Assembly (NCBI RefSeq): GCF_012911935.1
Contig: NZ_JAAXLA010000011.1
Location: forward strand, 1-64,000
Direction: 5' to 3'
Origin: Pseudonocardia acidicola
Lineage (GTDB): Bacteria; Actinomycetota; Actinomycetes; Mycobacteriales; Pseudonocardiaceae
Length of the DNA stretch: 64,000 nt
Position 1 is the first letter of the stretch, and the number at the start of each line of letters is the position of its first letter. Positions 17,383 through 25,758 of this stretch are shown here, in pieces. Under the pieces are notes generated by a model. It made no database searches. It had not been told where the DNA came from and worked only from the letters and a program-made list of their open reading frames with translations. A program made the translations under genes and the position numbers.

Positions 17383-18402
17383 TCACGGCACGAGGACCGC
17401 GCGGCCCCGGACGAGCCCCTTCTCCAGGTCGTCGAACGCCCGGTGGGCCTCAGTGAGCGGGTACGACACGACGTGGGACTGCAGCAGGCCCCGCTCGTAC
17501 AGCGCGATCAGCTCCGTCAGGTCCTGATAGGTGCCGACCATGTTTCCCTGCACCCGGAGCTCCTTGAGCACCAGTTCCATGGTGGGGATGCTGCTGGTGC
17601 CGCCGTAACCGACGGCCGAGTACAAGCCCTGGGCGCCGAGCAGGCTCACGCTCAGGGCCGGGGCGTCCCCCTCACCCACGAAGTCGAAGACCGCGGTGGC
17701 GCCGGCACCGCGGGACGCCTCGGCGACGACCTCCGCGGCATCGTCACCGGCCACGTGGTCGGCGCCGACCGACTTCGCCAGGTCACGAGCCGCCTCCTTC
17801 GGGTCGACCGCGACGATGACGCAGTCGCTCATCGCCCGCAGCATCTGGATGGCCAGGTGGCCGAGGCCACCGCACCCCAGGATGACCGCGACGCTCTCGG
17901 AGGTGAGGTGGGAGACCTCCCGGTGGAGCGCGTGGTAGGCGGTGATGCCGGCGTCGGCCAGCGGGGCGACCTCACGGGTGTCCGTCGTGGACGCGAGCGG
18001 GACGAGCGCCCGCGCGTTCGTCCGCACGAACTGGGCCATCCCGCCGTCCACGGCGAGACCGACGAACTGGCCCTCGACGCAGTGCTGGTCCTCGCCGCGG
18101 CGGCAGGCCCGGCACAGGCCACAGGTCATCAGTGGGTGCAGGACGACCTTGGTTCCGAGGTCGACGCCGCGCGCGCCGGCACCCTTCTGGACCACGACGC
18201 CGGCGACCTCGTGCCCCAGCGTGAACGGTAGCGGGGTCGGGAAGACGTCGGCCAGCTCGCCGTGGACGGCGTGCAGGTCGGTCCGGCAGACGCCGGCGCC
18301 CTCGACCGCGACGATGACGTCGTCGGGGCCCTGCAGGACCGGCTCGGGCACATCGGTGACGGTGGGGATGTGACCGTACTGCTCCAGACGAACGGCGAGC
18401 AT
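17383..18402 (-). CDS. Zinc-dependent NAD(P) alcohol dehydrogenase (MDR family)
   Basis: The ATG at 18402 has an AGGAGA ribosome site; the 339-residue product has normal MDR length. Catalytic zinc residues are seen in GVCRTDLHAVHG and GHEVAG, structural zinc cysteines in CGLCRACRRGEDQHC, and the cofactor-binding loop in GCGGLGHLAIQML. It should oxidise an alcohol or reduce an aldehyde. Placement between an NCS1 transporter and an SMR exporter, in a block with a Rieske oxygenase, suggests it handles an intermediate of the same pathway. The substrate is unknown. Confidence 0.85.
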   Translation of the reverse strand: MLAVRLEQYGHIPTVTDVPEPVLQGPDDVIVAVEGAGVCRTDLHAVHGELADVFPTPLPFTLGHEVAGVVVQKGAGARGVDLGTKVVLHPLMTCGLCRACRRGEDQHCVEGQFVGLAVDGGMAQFVRTNARALVPLASTTDTREVAPLADAGITAYHALHREVSHLTSESVAVILGCGGLGHLAIQMLRAMSDCVIVAVDPKEAARDLAKSVGADHVAGDDAAEVVAEASRGAGATAVFDFVGEGDAPALSVSLLGAQGLYSAVGYGGTSSIPTMELVLKELRVQGNMVGTYQDLTELIALYERGLLQSHVVSYPLTEAHRAFDDLEKGLVRGRAVLVP

Positions 18403-18526
18403 GACCGTCTCCTCCTTGGGATCGGCGTAGTGGACTCCCCCGGTACACACACCGGGTGAGGCGTGCCGGGGGGTCCCGGCTGGTCTTACGACCCGCCCGC
18501 GTCGGTGCGGGATGGGGCGGAGCGGT

Positions 18527-20095
18527 TCAGGCGCTCGGGACCCCTTCGGGTCCGTGCGGGGCGGTGGCTTCGGGGGCGGCTAGCGGCGCGGCGCGGTCCG
18601 CAGGGGCGACGCCGGCCGCGGCGGCGAGGTCGACCATCGGGGTCCCCGACGTGGCCGGCAACGCGCGCCCCGGGACGAGCCACAGGAACGCGCCGTAGAT
18701 CAGGAAGGCGACCAGCGCGGCGGACAGGAAGCTGAGGTCGATGCCGCCGGCGGCGTTGCGCCACGGCCCTTCCATCAGCGGCGGGGTATTGGCGAACAGC
18801 AGCCCGAGGACCACCGAGGGCAGCCAGGCCGCCATCGCGTACCAATTGACGCCGCGACGGAACCAGTAGACCCCACCGGTCGTGCCGACGTTGAACACCT
18901 GCAGGTCCTCGGGCACGTAGCGCCCGCGCAGGGCCAGGTGCCCCATCACGTTAATGACCAGCCACGGCGCTGCGATGACCGTGAGCAGGACGGTGAAGGT
19001 CGACACCAGGCTCAGGGCGTCCCAGACGAGGGCGCCCAGGTACACCAGCCCCACCCCGACGACGCTGACCACGACGGTGGCGTTCACCCGGCTCAACCGC
19101 GGGATCAGCGACGAGGTGTCCAGACCGGTGCCGTAGAGGGCCAGCGAGCCCTGACCGAAGCCCCCGAGCAGCCCGATGACGACGATGGGCACCGCGTACC
19201 AGGTCGGCGAGACTTCGACCAGGCCGACGACGAAGTCGGCCGTCCCCGGAGCCATCATGGACGTGAAGAACGCGGCGAAGAGCAGGGCGGACCAGCAGCC
19301 GAAGAAGATGCCGGCACTGCCCCACAGGGCGCCGCGGCGCGCGGCCCGGGCGGGCAGGTACCGGGCGTAGTCGTTGGCGAAGGGGCCGTAGGACAGCGCG
19401 AGCGAGGCCGAGGCGACCATCGAGAGCACCCAGGTCGGCCAGAAGCTCCCGAGCACGTACTCCCCGCCCGCGTAGCCGGGGTCGAAGTCCGGCAGCTCGA
19501 TCAGCACCCCGACGATCAACAGGACCGCGATGAGCGGCGCCATCACCTTCTGGGAGGCCACCAGTGTGGCGTGCCCGATCAGTGCGAGCACGACGGTGAT
19601 CGCGCCGATCAGCCCGTAGGCGGTGGCGAACTCGAGGGTGTCCTGGGGTAGGCCGAACAGCTTGTGGGCGCCCGCGACCACCGCCTGCCCGCCGGTCCAG
19701 ACCGCGAGAGAGTAGAACCCGATCGCGATGACGAGAACGACCAGCGAGCCGATCAGGCGCCCGACGACGCCGAAGAACGCCCCGCTGCTCACCGCGCTGT
19801 TGGTGCCGGTGCGCGGCCCGATCAGCCCGACCGGGCCGAAGAAGGCGGTCCCCAGCAGGGTGCCCACCGTGATGGCCCAGAAGGCCGCCCACCAGCCGAG
19901 CCCGAACAGGATCGGCAGCGCTCCGAGCACGATGGTGCCGAAGCACATGTTCGCGCCGAGGAAGACCGTTCCGATGTCGCGCGGCCGGTCCTGCCGGTCC
20001 TCCAGTGGGACGAAGTCGACCCCCCGGGTCTCGACCCGGCCGACCTCATCGATGGGGGGCCGGTGCGGGGCGTCGTTGCTCACCTGCATCGCCAT
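18527..20095 (-). CDS. NCS1-family permease (nucleobase/cation symporter)
   Basis: The ATG at 20095 gives 522 residues and about twelve membrane helices. The N-terminal region GANMCFGTIVLGALPILFGL and the segment GLIGPRTGTNSAVSSGAFFG match the NCS1 pattern of cytosine, uracil, hydantoin, allantoin or thiamine transporters. The C-terminal ~40 residues are disordered and alanine-rich. It lies downstream of the ferredoxin, reductase and Rieske genes on the same strand, so uptake of a nitrogen heterocycle or related compound for that pathway is a reasonable inference. Confidence 0.85.
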   Translation of the reverse strand: MAMQVSNDAPHRPPIDEVGRVETRGVDFVPLEDRQDRPRDIGTVFLGANMCFGTIVLGALPILFGLGWWAAFWAITVGTLLGTAFFGPVGLIGPRTGTNSAVSSGAFFGVVGRLIGSLVVLVIAIGFYSLAVWTGGQAVVAGAHKLFGLPQDTLEFATAYGLIGAITVVLALIGHATLVASQKVMAPLIAVLLIVGVLIELPDFDPGYAGGEYVLGSFWPTWVLSMVASASLALSYGPFANDYARYLPARAARRGALWGSAGIFFGCWSALLFAAFFTSMMAPGTADFVVGLVEVSPTWYAVPIVVIGLLGGFGQGSLALYGTGLDTSSLIPRLSRVNATVVVSVVGVGLVYLGALVWDALSLVSTFTVLLTVIAAPWLVINVMGHLALRGRYVPEDLQVFNVGTTGGVYWFRRGVNWYAMAAWLPSVVLGLLFANTPPLMEGPWRNAAGGIDLSFLSAALVAFLIYGAFLWLVPGRALPATSGTPMVDLAAAAGVAPADRAAPLAAPEATAPHGPEGVPSA

Positions 20096-20229
20096 GTCGT
20101 GTGTCTCCAGTCCGCGGAACGCGACTCGGAAGGGGTGTGGCGGCTGCCACAGAGGAGAAGGCCGGGAGAAATATGGCCGCGGTGCGGGGGTCCGCACAGT
20201 GGCGGAAAAGCCACTCTCCGGGCTTCGGT

Positions 20230-20490
20230 TTAGTCGGCCGGGCTCGGCGGCGCGGCACTGCCGGCGGCGGCGTCGGCCGTGCCGCCGCCGTCACCGGGAC
20301 CCGCGATCCACCGGATGGCCCGCACGGGGCAGTCGGCGATCGCTTCGGAGACCGCCTCGACGTCGGCCTCGGTCACGTCGACGACCAGCGCCTGCGCGAA
20401 TCCCCAGTCGTCGAGGGTGAAGTGGCGGGCCGCTATCTCGGTGCAGATGGCGTAGCCCTGGCACTTGACGGGATCTACACGCAGTCTCAT
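20230..20490 (-). CDS. Ferredoxin of the 3Fe-4S type
   Basis: The ATG at 20490 overlaps the stop of the NuoF-like gene (ATGA), so the two are translationally coupled. The 86 residues contain Cys10, Cys16 and Cys54 in the pattern C-x5-C...CP, which holds a 3Fe-4S cluster; the residue in the usual second-cysteine place is absent. Such ferredoxins commonly serve P450s in actinobacteria. Here no P450 is present, and the nearby Rieske oxygenase is the probable acceptor, by inference. The alanine/proline tail is disordered. Confidence 0.85.
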   Translation of the reverse strand: MRLRVDPVKCQGYAICTEIAARHFTLDDWGFAQALVVDVTEADVEAVSEAIADCPVRAIRWIAGPGDGGGTADAAAGSAAPPSPAD

Positions 20491-21854
20491 CGAGCACCCA
20501 TCACGGTCGGCACGAGCTCGGCGGCTCGCGGGTCGGTCGGTTCGCCGGTCGGTTCCGGCAGGGTGACGACGAGATGCGCCCATCGCGGGTCGCTCTCGAC
20601 CCGGCGACACCGGTCGCACCCGGTGGCGATGTGCCGCGACACCGTCTGCGGGTGGTGGCGCAGGAGAGCGCGCAGCAGCACGGCGATCGCGTCCGGCACG
20701 GCGCAGGCGCCGCGGCCGCGCAGCTGGGCGGCCCACCGCGGGAGCAGCGCCGCGTAGTTGGGGGCGGGGCGGGGATCGCCCAGCTCGGCGAGGGCGGCGG
20801 CGATCGCGGTGGACGAGGCCATGCACATGCCGCACTGCCCCGCGTTGTGCTTGGCGTAGAACGCGATCACGTCGGCGGTGATCGCGACGGGGCATGCAGG
20901 CTGCTCGAGGAGGTGTAGGGAGCCGCAGCCCAGGCCGGCGCCCCGGCGCGCGACGCCGGGGTGGCTGAGCTCCAGGTCGGGCCAGGCCGGGATGACCCCG
21001 CCGAAGAAGCCTCCGATGAGCACGTCGAGGCTGGAGTCCTGGCGGCCCAGGTGCTCACGGAGCAGGTCTCCCAACGGAAACCCGGTGGGCAGCTCGTACA
21101 GGATCGGCGGCCGACCGGCCCCGGAGACCGTGGCGAGGAAGGTCGCGCCTGCCTCCTGCCCGCCGGGCTGACCGGCCCGCGCGATGCATGCCAGCGTCTC
21201 CACGTTGAGCACGAGCGTGGGCGCCCCCCGCACACCCACCTGGAACGGGCGGGGTGGTTTGTCGGTGGGGCGGGCGATGCCGGTGGTCAGGGCCCGCACC
21301 ACGGCGGTCTCCTCACCGGCGACGTAGGTGTCCTGCGCCGCGAAGACGTGCACCTGGGTCGCCGGGTTGGAGTCCCCGAGCTCGGCCAGAGCGGTCTCGA
21401 CCGCAGCCCGGGCCGCCGCGTCGGCCACATAGACGTAGGCCTCGGGTGCGCCGAGGGCTGCGGCGACGGTGAGCAACCCGTCCAGCACCAGATGCGGGCG
21501 GTAGCGCATGAGATAGCGGTCCTTGACGCTGAGCGGTTCGCCCTCCGCGCCGTTGGCGACCACCACAGGCGGGCTCGGCGCCGTGACAGCGCCGCGCGCG
21601 ACCGCCCGGATCTTCGTCAGCGCCGAGAAGGCCGCTCCCCCGCGTCCCCGCAACGCGGGCATCCCGGGCGCGGCGGCAAGTCGGTCAAGGAGATCGGCGG
21701 CCCCCGCATCGCGGGCCGGATAGCCACCGATGCGCGCGTAGGCGTCATGGGTCTCCCGGACGAACGGTGCGGGTCCGAGGAGCCCGCTGTCGTCCCCACG
21801 CCAGGAGCGGACCTCGTGCAGGGCGAACCGGGAGGACAGGGGATCCACGACCAT
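20487..21854 (-). CDS. NuoF-like NADH-dependent FMN/iron-sulfur oxidoreductase
   Basis: This 455-residue protein has the complex I NuoF motifs: RGRGGAAF (NADH site), VVANGAEGEPLSVKDRYLM (FMN site), YVAGEETAV and LVLNVETLACIAR. The C-terminal cluster region reads GQCGMCMASS near residue 338: two cysteines of the NuoF CGxCxxC motif are kept, but the third is replaced by serine. Further cysteines occur in RGACAVP and TGCDRC. No NuoE or NuoG is nearby. Coupled to a ferredoxin, it probably passes electrons from NADH to ferredoxin. Confidence 0.8.
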   Translation of the reverse strand: MVVDPLSSRFALHEVRSWRGDDSGLLGPAPFVRETHDAYARIGGYPARDAGAADLLDRLAAAPGMPALRGRGGAAFSALTKIRAVARGAVTAPSPPVVVANGAEGEPLSVKDRYLMRYRPHLVLDGLLTVAAALGAPEAYVYVADAAARAAVETALAELGDSNPATQVHVFAAQDTYVAGEETAVVRALTTGIARPTDKPPRPFQVGVRGAPTLVLNVETLACIARAGQPGGQEAGATFLATVSGAGRPPILYELPTGFPLGDLLREHLGRQDSSLDVLIGGFFGGVIPAWPDLELSHPGVARRGAGLGCGSLHLLEQPACPVAITADVIAFYAKHNAGQCGMCMASSTAIAAALAELGDPRPAPNYAALLPRWAAQLRGRGACAVPDAIAVLLRALLRHHPQTVSRHIATGCDRCRRVESDPRWAHLVVTLPEPTGEPTDPRAAELVPTVMGAR

Positions 21855-21945
21855 GGGGGGCTGACCCTTCGACGAACTTCGACGGAAGCGGTGCCGGTCG
21901 GTCGACCGGTGGAGTGGGGGAGCAGGGCGGCCGCGGGTCCGCTCT

Positions 21946-21976
21946 CGGCCCGGGAAACGGGGCGTGTCCCGGGCCG
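21946..21976. terminator. Perfect 10-bp inverted repeat
   Basis: CGGCCCGGGA (21946-21955) pairs with 21967-21976 around an 11-base loop. It lies just past the stop of the 22008-22475 gene and before the NuoF-like start, so it may separate or attenuate the two parts of the minus-strand block. Confidence 0.6.
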
Positions 21977-22007
21977 GGCTGGGTCGATCCGCGACGACCG
22001 GTACCGA

Positions 22008-22475
22008 TCAGTCCGGGAAGGAGAACTGACCGGTGCCCTCGATGAACCCCATGACGCGGACCGGCTCGCCGGTGGTCACGGAGTCACCACTACGGGCCGT
22101 GCCGAACTCCAGGTCGATCGACACCGTGCCGGTGACGCCCTTCCACGGGCCCGTGCCGCCGTCGACGGTCAACGTGCCCTTGTCGCGCCCGTCCTCGATG
22201 AACCAGTCGACGTGCCCGATCAGCAGTTCGTCGGTGTGCATGTCCTCCAGGCGCACCGCGCCGTAACCGCGCGGGACCGAGCCGTCCGGGGCGACCTCGT
22301 CCTGCCCGGTGAACAGGGTGCGGAAGTAGGTCGGGGACTCCGAGCCCGCGACGACGAGCTTCGTGACGAGATCGGCCTCGTAGCCGACGGTCCTGTGGTC
22401 GCTGCCGCGCAGTGGAACCTGCCGGCCCCACTGTGCGAAGCCACCCGAGATCCACGTGACCTCACGCTGAGTCAT
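22008..22475 (-). CDS. Uncharacterised protein, possibly a small beta-barrel
   Basis: The 155-residue product lacks a signal peptide. It alternates short strands and has GTLTVDGGTGPWKGVTGTVS followed by IDLEFGTA, a glycine-turn repeat that recalls allene-oxide-cyclase or dirigent-type barrels; this resemblance is weak. Its start is 74 bp from the Rieske stop on the same strand, so it probably belongs to that unit. It could be a small isomerase, a lipocalin-like carrier or an NTF2-like partner. Confidence 0.55.
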   Translation of the reverse strand: MTQREVTWISGGFAQWGRQVPLRGSDHRTVGYEADLVTKLVVAGSESPTYFRTLFTGQDEVAPDGSVPRGYGAVRLEDMHTDELLIGHVDWFIEDGRDKGTLTVDGGTGPWKGVTGTVSIDLEFGTARSGDSVTTGEPVRVMGFIEGTGQFSFPD

Positions 22476-22502
22476 GTCCGGGTTTTCCTTTCGATCGGTC
22501 GT

Positions 22503-22553
22503 CCGCCGGGACACGGGCCGCACCCGGCGGCTGAGCGGAGCAGCCGCGCTCAG
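22503..22553. terminator. Two adjacent hairpins after the Rieske oxygenase gene
   Basis: CCGCCGGG (22503-22510) pairs with 22523-22530. Immediately next, CTGAGCG (22531-22537) pairs with 22547-22553, which overlaps the Rieske stop codon. They could reduce read-through to the downstream small gene, setting unequal expression. Confidence 0.4.
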
Positions 22554-23764
22554 TCCTGCGCGGGCAGCCGGGAGGCCAGGTACTTCTGGAGCTGCCAGAG
22601 CGGCTGCTCGTGGGTCTGCAGGACGCCGTCCGTGGCGTAGCGCGACTTCGACGACGACTGCACGGCCTCGTTGACGCTGGCGTCCTGGGCCTGCACGAGC
22701 TTCAGGAAGTCGGTCGCTTCCTTCATCTTCGCGTCGAAGTCCTCGGCGCCGAGGTTCTCCTTCGGCACCAGCAGGTGGATCTCGAGACGGTGGGTCTCGG
22801 GGCCCGTCGGCAGCGAGCGGAACCAGAACGTGATGTCCGGGCCGGGCGCACACAGATAGGCGGGGAACTTCGCGAGCAGCAGCGTGTGCGACCGCTGGAA
22901 CGCACTCAGCCCCTGCTTGGCCGGCAGGAACAGCGGGTGCAGCAAGTGGCCGTCCTCCTCGCCGATCGCCACCTCGGCGCCGGCCATCATGCGGGAGTAG
23001 TAGAAGTCGGGACCGGTGAGATGGCCCTGCTGGCACTTACCGAGGCGCCACAGCGGCTGCAGCACGTTCTTGTGGATGCCGATGTGGTGGTAGACCTCAA
23101 GGAAGTTCTCCACGACGATCTTCCAGTTGACCCTGGACTCGCCCCAGTCGATGACCGAGGCGATCTCCCAGTCGGTGAGGTCGTAGCCGTCCTGGATCTC
23201 CGCGACGGTGGTCATGTCGAACGGGATGTCGGTGTCGTCGTCGAGGTTGACGAAGACGAATCCCTGCCAGATCTCGGTGCGGATCTCGCGCAGACCGTTG
23301 GCGTTCTTGTCGAAGCCGGGCCGCCCCGACATCTCCGGCGCGCTGAGCAGGCTGCCGTCGAGCCGGTAGATCCACGCGTGATACGGGCACTCGAACCGGG
23401 CCACGCAGCCGCTGACCCGTTCCTCGTCGGTGCGCTCACCACCCATCAGGTCGGCGTAGCGGTGCCGACAGACCCGGGAGAAGACCCGGACCTGCTCGTC
23501 GTTGCCGCGCACGACGATCAACGGCTCCCCCGCCAGGTCGATCGCCCGGTAGCTGCCCTTGTCAGGCACCTCCTCGACCCGGGCGATGCAGATCCAGTCC
23601 TTGCGGAAGATGTGCTCGAGTTCGTAGGAGTAGAACTCCGGGTCCCAGTAGGCACGGGCCGGCAGCGCGCGGCTCTCCTCCAGGGGCAGAGCGGCCTGCT
23701 CGCCGATCCGCCGCACCAGCTCCCGCACCCCGTCCGTCGTCGGGCGGCTCAGAACCTCAGTCAC
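22550..23764 (-). CDS. Rieske non-heme iron oxygenase, alpha subunit
   Basis: I choose the GTG at 23764, after a GGCAGG ribosome site, giving 404 residues. The Rieske ligands are Cys99, His101, Cys126 and His129, in CRH and CPYHAW. The 24 residues between His101 and Cys126 exceed the usual 15-18. The mononuclear iron site is NWKIVVENFLEVYHHIGIH. It should hydroxylate or demethylate a small substrate using two electrons, probably from the NuoF-like protein and ferredoxin downstream. No beta subunit gene is present, so it is likely an alpha-only enzyme. Confidence 0.85.
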   Translation of the reverse strand: MTEVLSRPTTDGVRELVRRIGEQAALPLEESRALPARAYWDPEFYSYELEHIFRKDWICIARVEEVPDKGSYRAIDLAGEPLIVVRGNDEQVRVFSRVCRHRYADLMGGERTDEERVSGCVARFECPYHAWIYRLDGSLLSAPEMSGRPGFDKNANGLREIRTEIWQGFVFVNLDDDTDIPFDMTTVAEIQDGYDLTDWEIASVIDWGESRVNWKIVVENFLEVYHHIGIHKNVLQPLWRLGKCQQGHLTGPDFYYSRMMAGAEVAIGEEDGHLLHPLFLPAKQGLSAFQRSHTLLLAKFPAYLCAPGPDITFWFRSLPTGPETHRLEIHLLVPKENLGAEDFDAKMKEATDFLKLVQAQDASVNEAVQSSSKSRYATDGVLQTHEQPLWQLQKYLASRLPAQD

Positions 23765-23879
23765 CGGTCTACCTGCCTTCGCCGAGTCGTCTGTGCTGGT
23801 GCCAGGTCGGGCACCCGCTCGACGCGAGGCTATGGCGGCGGTGATCCGGAGCACATTGGCCGAATAGCCACACCCACAC

Positions 23880-24908
23880 TCAGGGCATGAGCAGGCCCTC
23901 GCGGATGGCGCGGGCCACGGCACCGGAGCGTGAGCCCACCGCGAGCTTCTCCATCACGCGCTCCACGTGAGCCCGTACGGTCCGCGTGGTGACGACGAGC
24001 TCCGCGGCGATCTCGTCGTTGGTGCTCCCGGCCGCCAGGTGGGTGAGGACCTCGAGCTCCCGGCGCGTGAGCCGGTGGCGTTGTTCGCAGCCGGTCATGG
24101 TGAGGACGACGATCCCGTCGCGGCAGCGCAGCAGTCGGCAGCTGTACCAGGCGCCCTCGTCGTCCAGCCAGGTGAACGGGGTGTCCGCCGACCGCCCGCG
24201 GGCCAGGCGGTCCGCCGCCTGCCGCAACCGCGATCCGCGGTCCAGCAGGTCCGGCGGGGCCGCGCCCCGTAGTGGTGCAGTGGTGCCGTCCGGCAGGATC
24301 GCGACGGCCGTCTGCTCGTCGCCGAGCACGGAGGCCAGCCGGCGCGCGTCGCCGAGCGGGTCCACCAGATTGCTGAGCAGAGCGGCGACGTGCCCGATGG
24401 ACGTGATGGCCTCGTCCGACGGCGGGGTCCGGGCGTCGTCCACCGACATGATCAGGAACCCGACGTCGCGGTCGTCGTCGACCGTCAGTGTCATCAGCAG
24501 GCCCTCCGGGTAGCCCGCGGGGCGGAGGTGCTCGGCGATCGGCCGCAGTGACAGCGGGTCCATCGGCAGATCGCACTCGCGCATGGGCCACCCCCGCAAG
24601 CTGTGCGCGAAGGGCTCGATCATCTCGGTCCGGAAGCCGTCCCCGATCATGTACTCCGACAGGCGCGCCGGGTACCCGGACTGGACGACCTCCCGGGTCC
24701 GGCCGCTGACCGGGTCGGTTCCGGCGAGCATCACCGCCTGGTACGGCACGACCGTGCGGAGTTCGTCGAGGATCAGCTGGACCCGGTCCTCCACACGCGC
24801 ACCGGAGGCGCCGACCGCGGCGATCCTGGCGACCGTCCGCAGGGCCGGTTCGCCGAGCGTGGTCCAGACGCGGCGGGGTACGACGGAAGTCGACACCGGC
24901 GTGTCCAT
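23880..24908 (-). CDS. LuxR-family transcriptional regulator with GAF-like sensor
   Basis: The 342-residue protein has an N-terminal GAF-type region (about 25-190) and a C-terminal LuxR helix-turn-helix, LTRRELEVLTHLAAGSTNDE continuing to TVRAHVERVMEKL. There is no receiver domain. It lies 115 bp upstream of the Rieske gene on the same strand, so it probably controls that catabolic block in response to a small effector. An imperfect palindrome upstream is described separately. Confidence 0.85.
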   Translation of the reverse strand: MDTPVSTSVVPRRVWTTLGEPALRTVARIAAVGASGARVEDRVQLILDELRTVVPYQAVMLAGTDPVSGRTREVVQSGYPARLSEYMIGDGFRTEMIEPFAHSLRGWPMRECDLPMDPLSLRPIAEHLRPAGYPEGLLMTLTVDDDRDVGFLIMSVDDARTPPSDEAITSIGHVAALLSNLVDPLGDARRLASVLGDEQTAVAILPDGTTAPLRGAAPPDLLDRGSRLRQAADRLARGRSADTPFTWLDDEGAWYSCRLLRCRDGIVVLTMTGCEQRHRLTRRELEVLTHLAAGSTNDEIAAELVVTTRTVRAHVERVMEKLAVGSRSGAVARAIREGLLMP

Positions 24909-24980
24909 TGCTCATCCACCAATCCGGGTCCTGGAAGCCGGACGGATGGTATGCCGCAGGTCAAGCCTGCAGGTAAACAA

Positions 24981-24999
24981 TTTCGCTACCGTATCGAAA
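24981..24999. promoter_or_regulatory. Small palindrome upstream of the LuxR-type regulator
   Basis: TTTCG at 24981-24985 pairs with CGAAA at 24995-24999, in an unusually AT-rich patch (24973-25003) 70-95 bp ahead of the regulator start. The patch is a good candidate for the promoter or an autoregulatory site; five-base arms are not decisive. Confidence 0.3.
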
Positions 25000-25049
25000 A
25001 AGCCACCGAGGAACCGGACATCCGGCCAGCGACCGGGCGTGAACGGTGG

Positions 25050-25628
25050 TCAGAGCACATGGGCGAGCGGATGGCCGGCCAGCCGCCCCCGGTCGAACAC
25101 CCAGCGTTGCCGGGCCTCGTCCCAGGCCCAGGCCCGGGTGGTCAGCGCGAGCGTGAAGAAGCCGAACAGCTCCGCCAGCGAGGGCACCGACGGCGGTGCC
25201 GGCGTGACCCTGGCCATCCGCAGCACGGTCACCCCGCTGTCCGGACCGGGATCAGCGTGGCAGTCCACGGCGAGGATGTAGCCGTTGCCGGCCCGGAACA
25301 GCGGCAGCCAGCCGGGTCCCCACACGCCGTCGGCGTCGTCGGGTTCGCCCCCGAACTCCTCGCACGCCATCGCGCGCCGCACCTCTCGCTCCGCCAGGGC
25401 CCCACTCAACGACAGCGGCAGCCAGTGCCCGATCAGCCACGGCGCCAGCACCCGGGAGGTGGGCGCGACGCCGTCGTGCCGGCGCAGGTAGGCCCGGACC
25501 TCGGCCGGCAGCACCAGCCCGGACGGGCGGAGCAGTTCCTCGATCTCCGCGTCGCTGCGCCCCGGGGCGAACCGCTGCTCACCCAGTACAGCGGTGAGGG
25601 CACTGTCGAGTGCCTCGAGACTGGTCAC
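25050..25628 (-). CDS. SMI1/KNR4 (SUKH) family protein
   Basis: The 192-residue protein has the SUKH pattern: an N-terminal acidic helix (SDAEIEELLRPSGLVLPAEV), then RAYLRRHDGVAP, later WGPGWLPLFRAGNGYILAVD. SUKH proteins often act as immunity proteins for contact-dependent or other toxins. No toxin gene is adjacent, so an orphan immunity or regulatory role is possible. It starts with GTG and points away from the divergent TetR gene, 130 bp apart. Confidence 0.75.
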   Translation of the reverse strand: MTSLEALDSALTAVLGEQRFAPGRSDAEIEELLRPSGLVLPAEVRAYLRRHDGVAPTSRVLAPWLIGHWLPLSLSGALAEREVRRAMACEEFGGEPDDADGVWGPGWLPLFRAGNGYILAVDCHADPGPDSGVTVLRMARVTPAPPSVPSLAELFGFFTLALTTRAWAWDEARQRWVFDRGRLAGHPLAHVL

Positions 25629-25758
25629 TGGTCAGGTCCTTCCCGCGACACCGGGACCGTACGGCGGTGCAAGCCTAGCCCCGGCCCGGTGGTGTCCGAT
25701 CGGACGTCGCTGGGCCCGGGCGCCGTCAGTACGCTGGAACGGATCATGAACGGGGGTC

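Noticed and set aside
17191-18231. A 346-codon plus-strand frame
   Set aside because: It is the antisense of the alcohol dehydrogenase and SMR genes and has no recognisable domain.
18438-18456. Six-bp inverted repeat CCCGGT/ACCGGG upstream of the dehydrogenase gene
   Set aside because: Too short to call an operator or terminator in sequence of this GC content.
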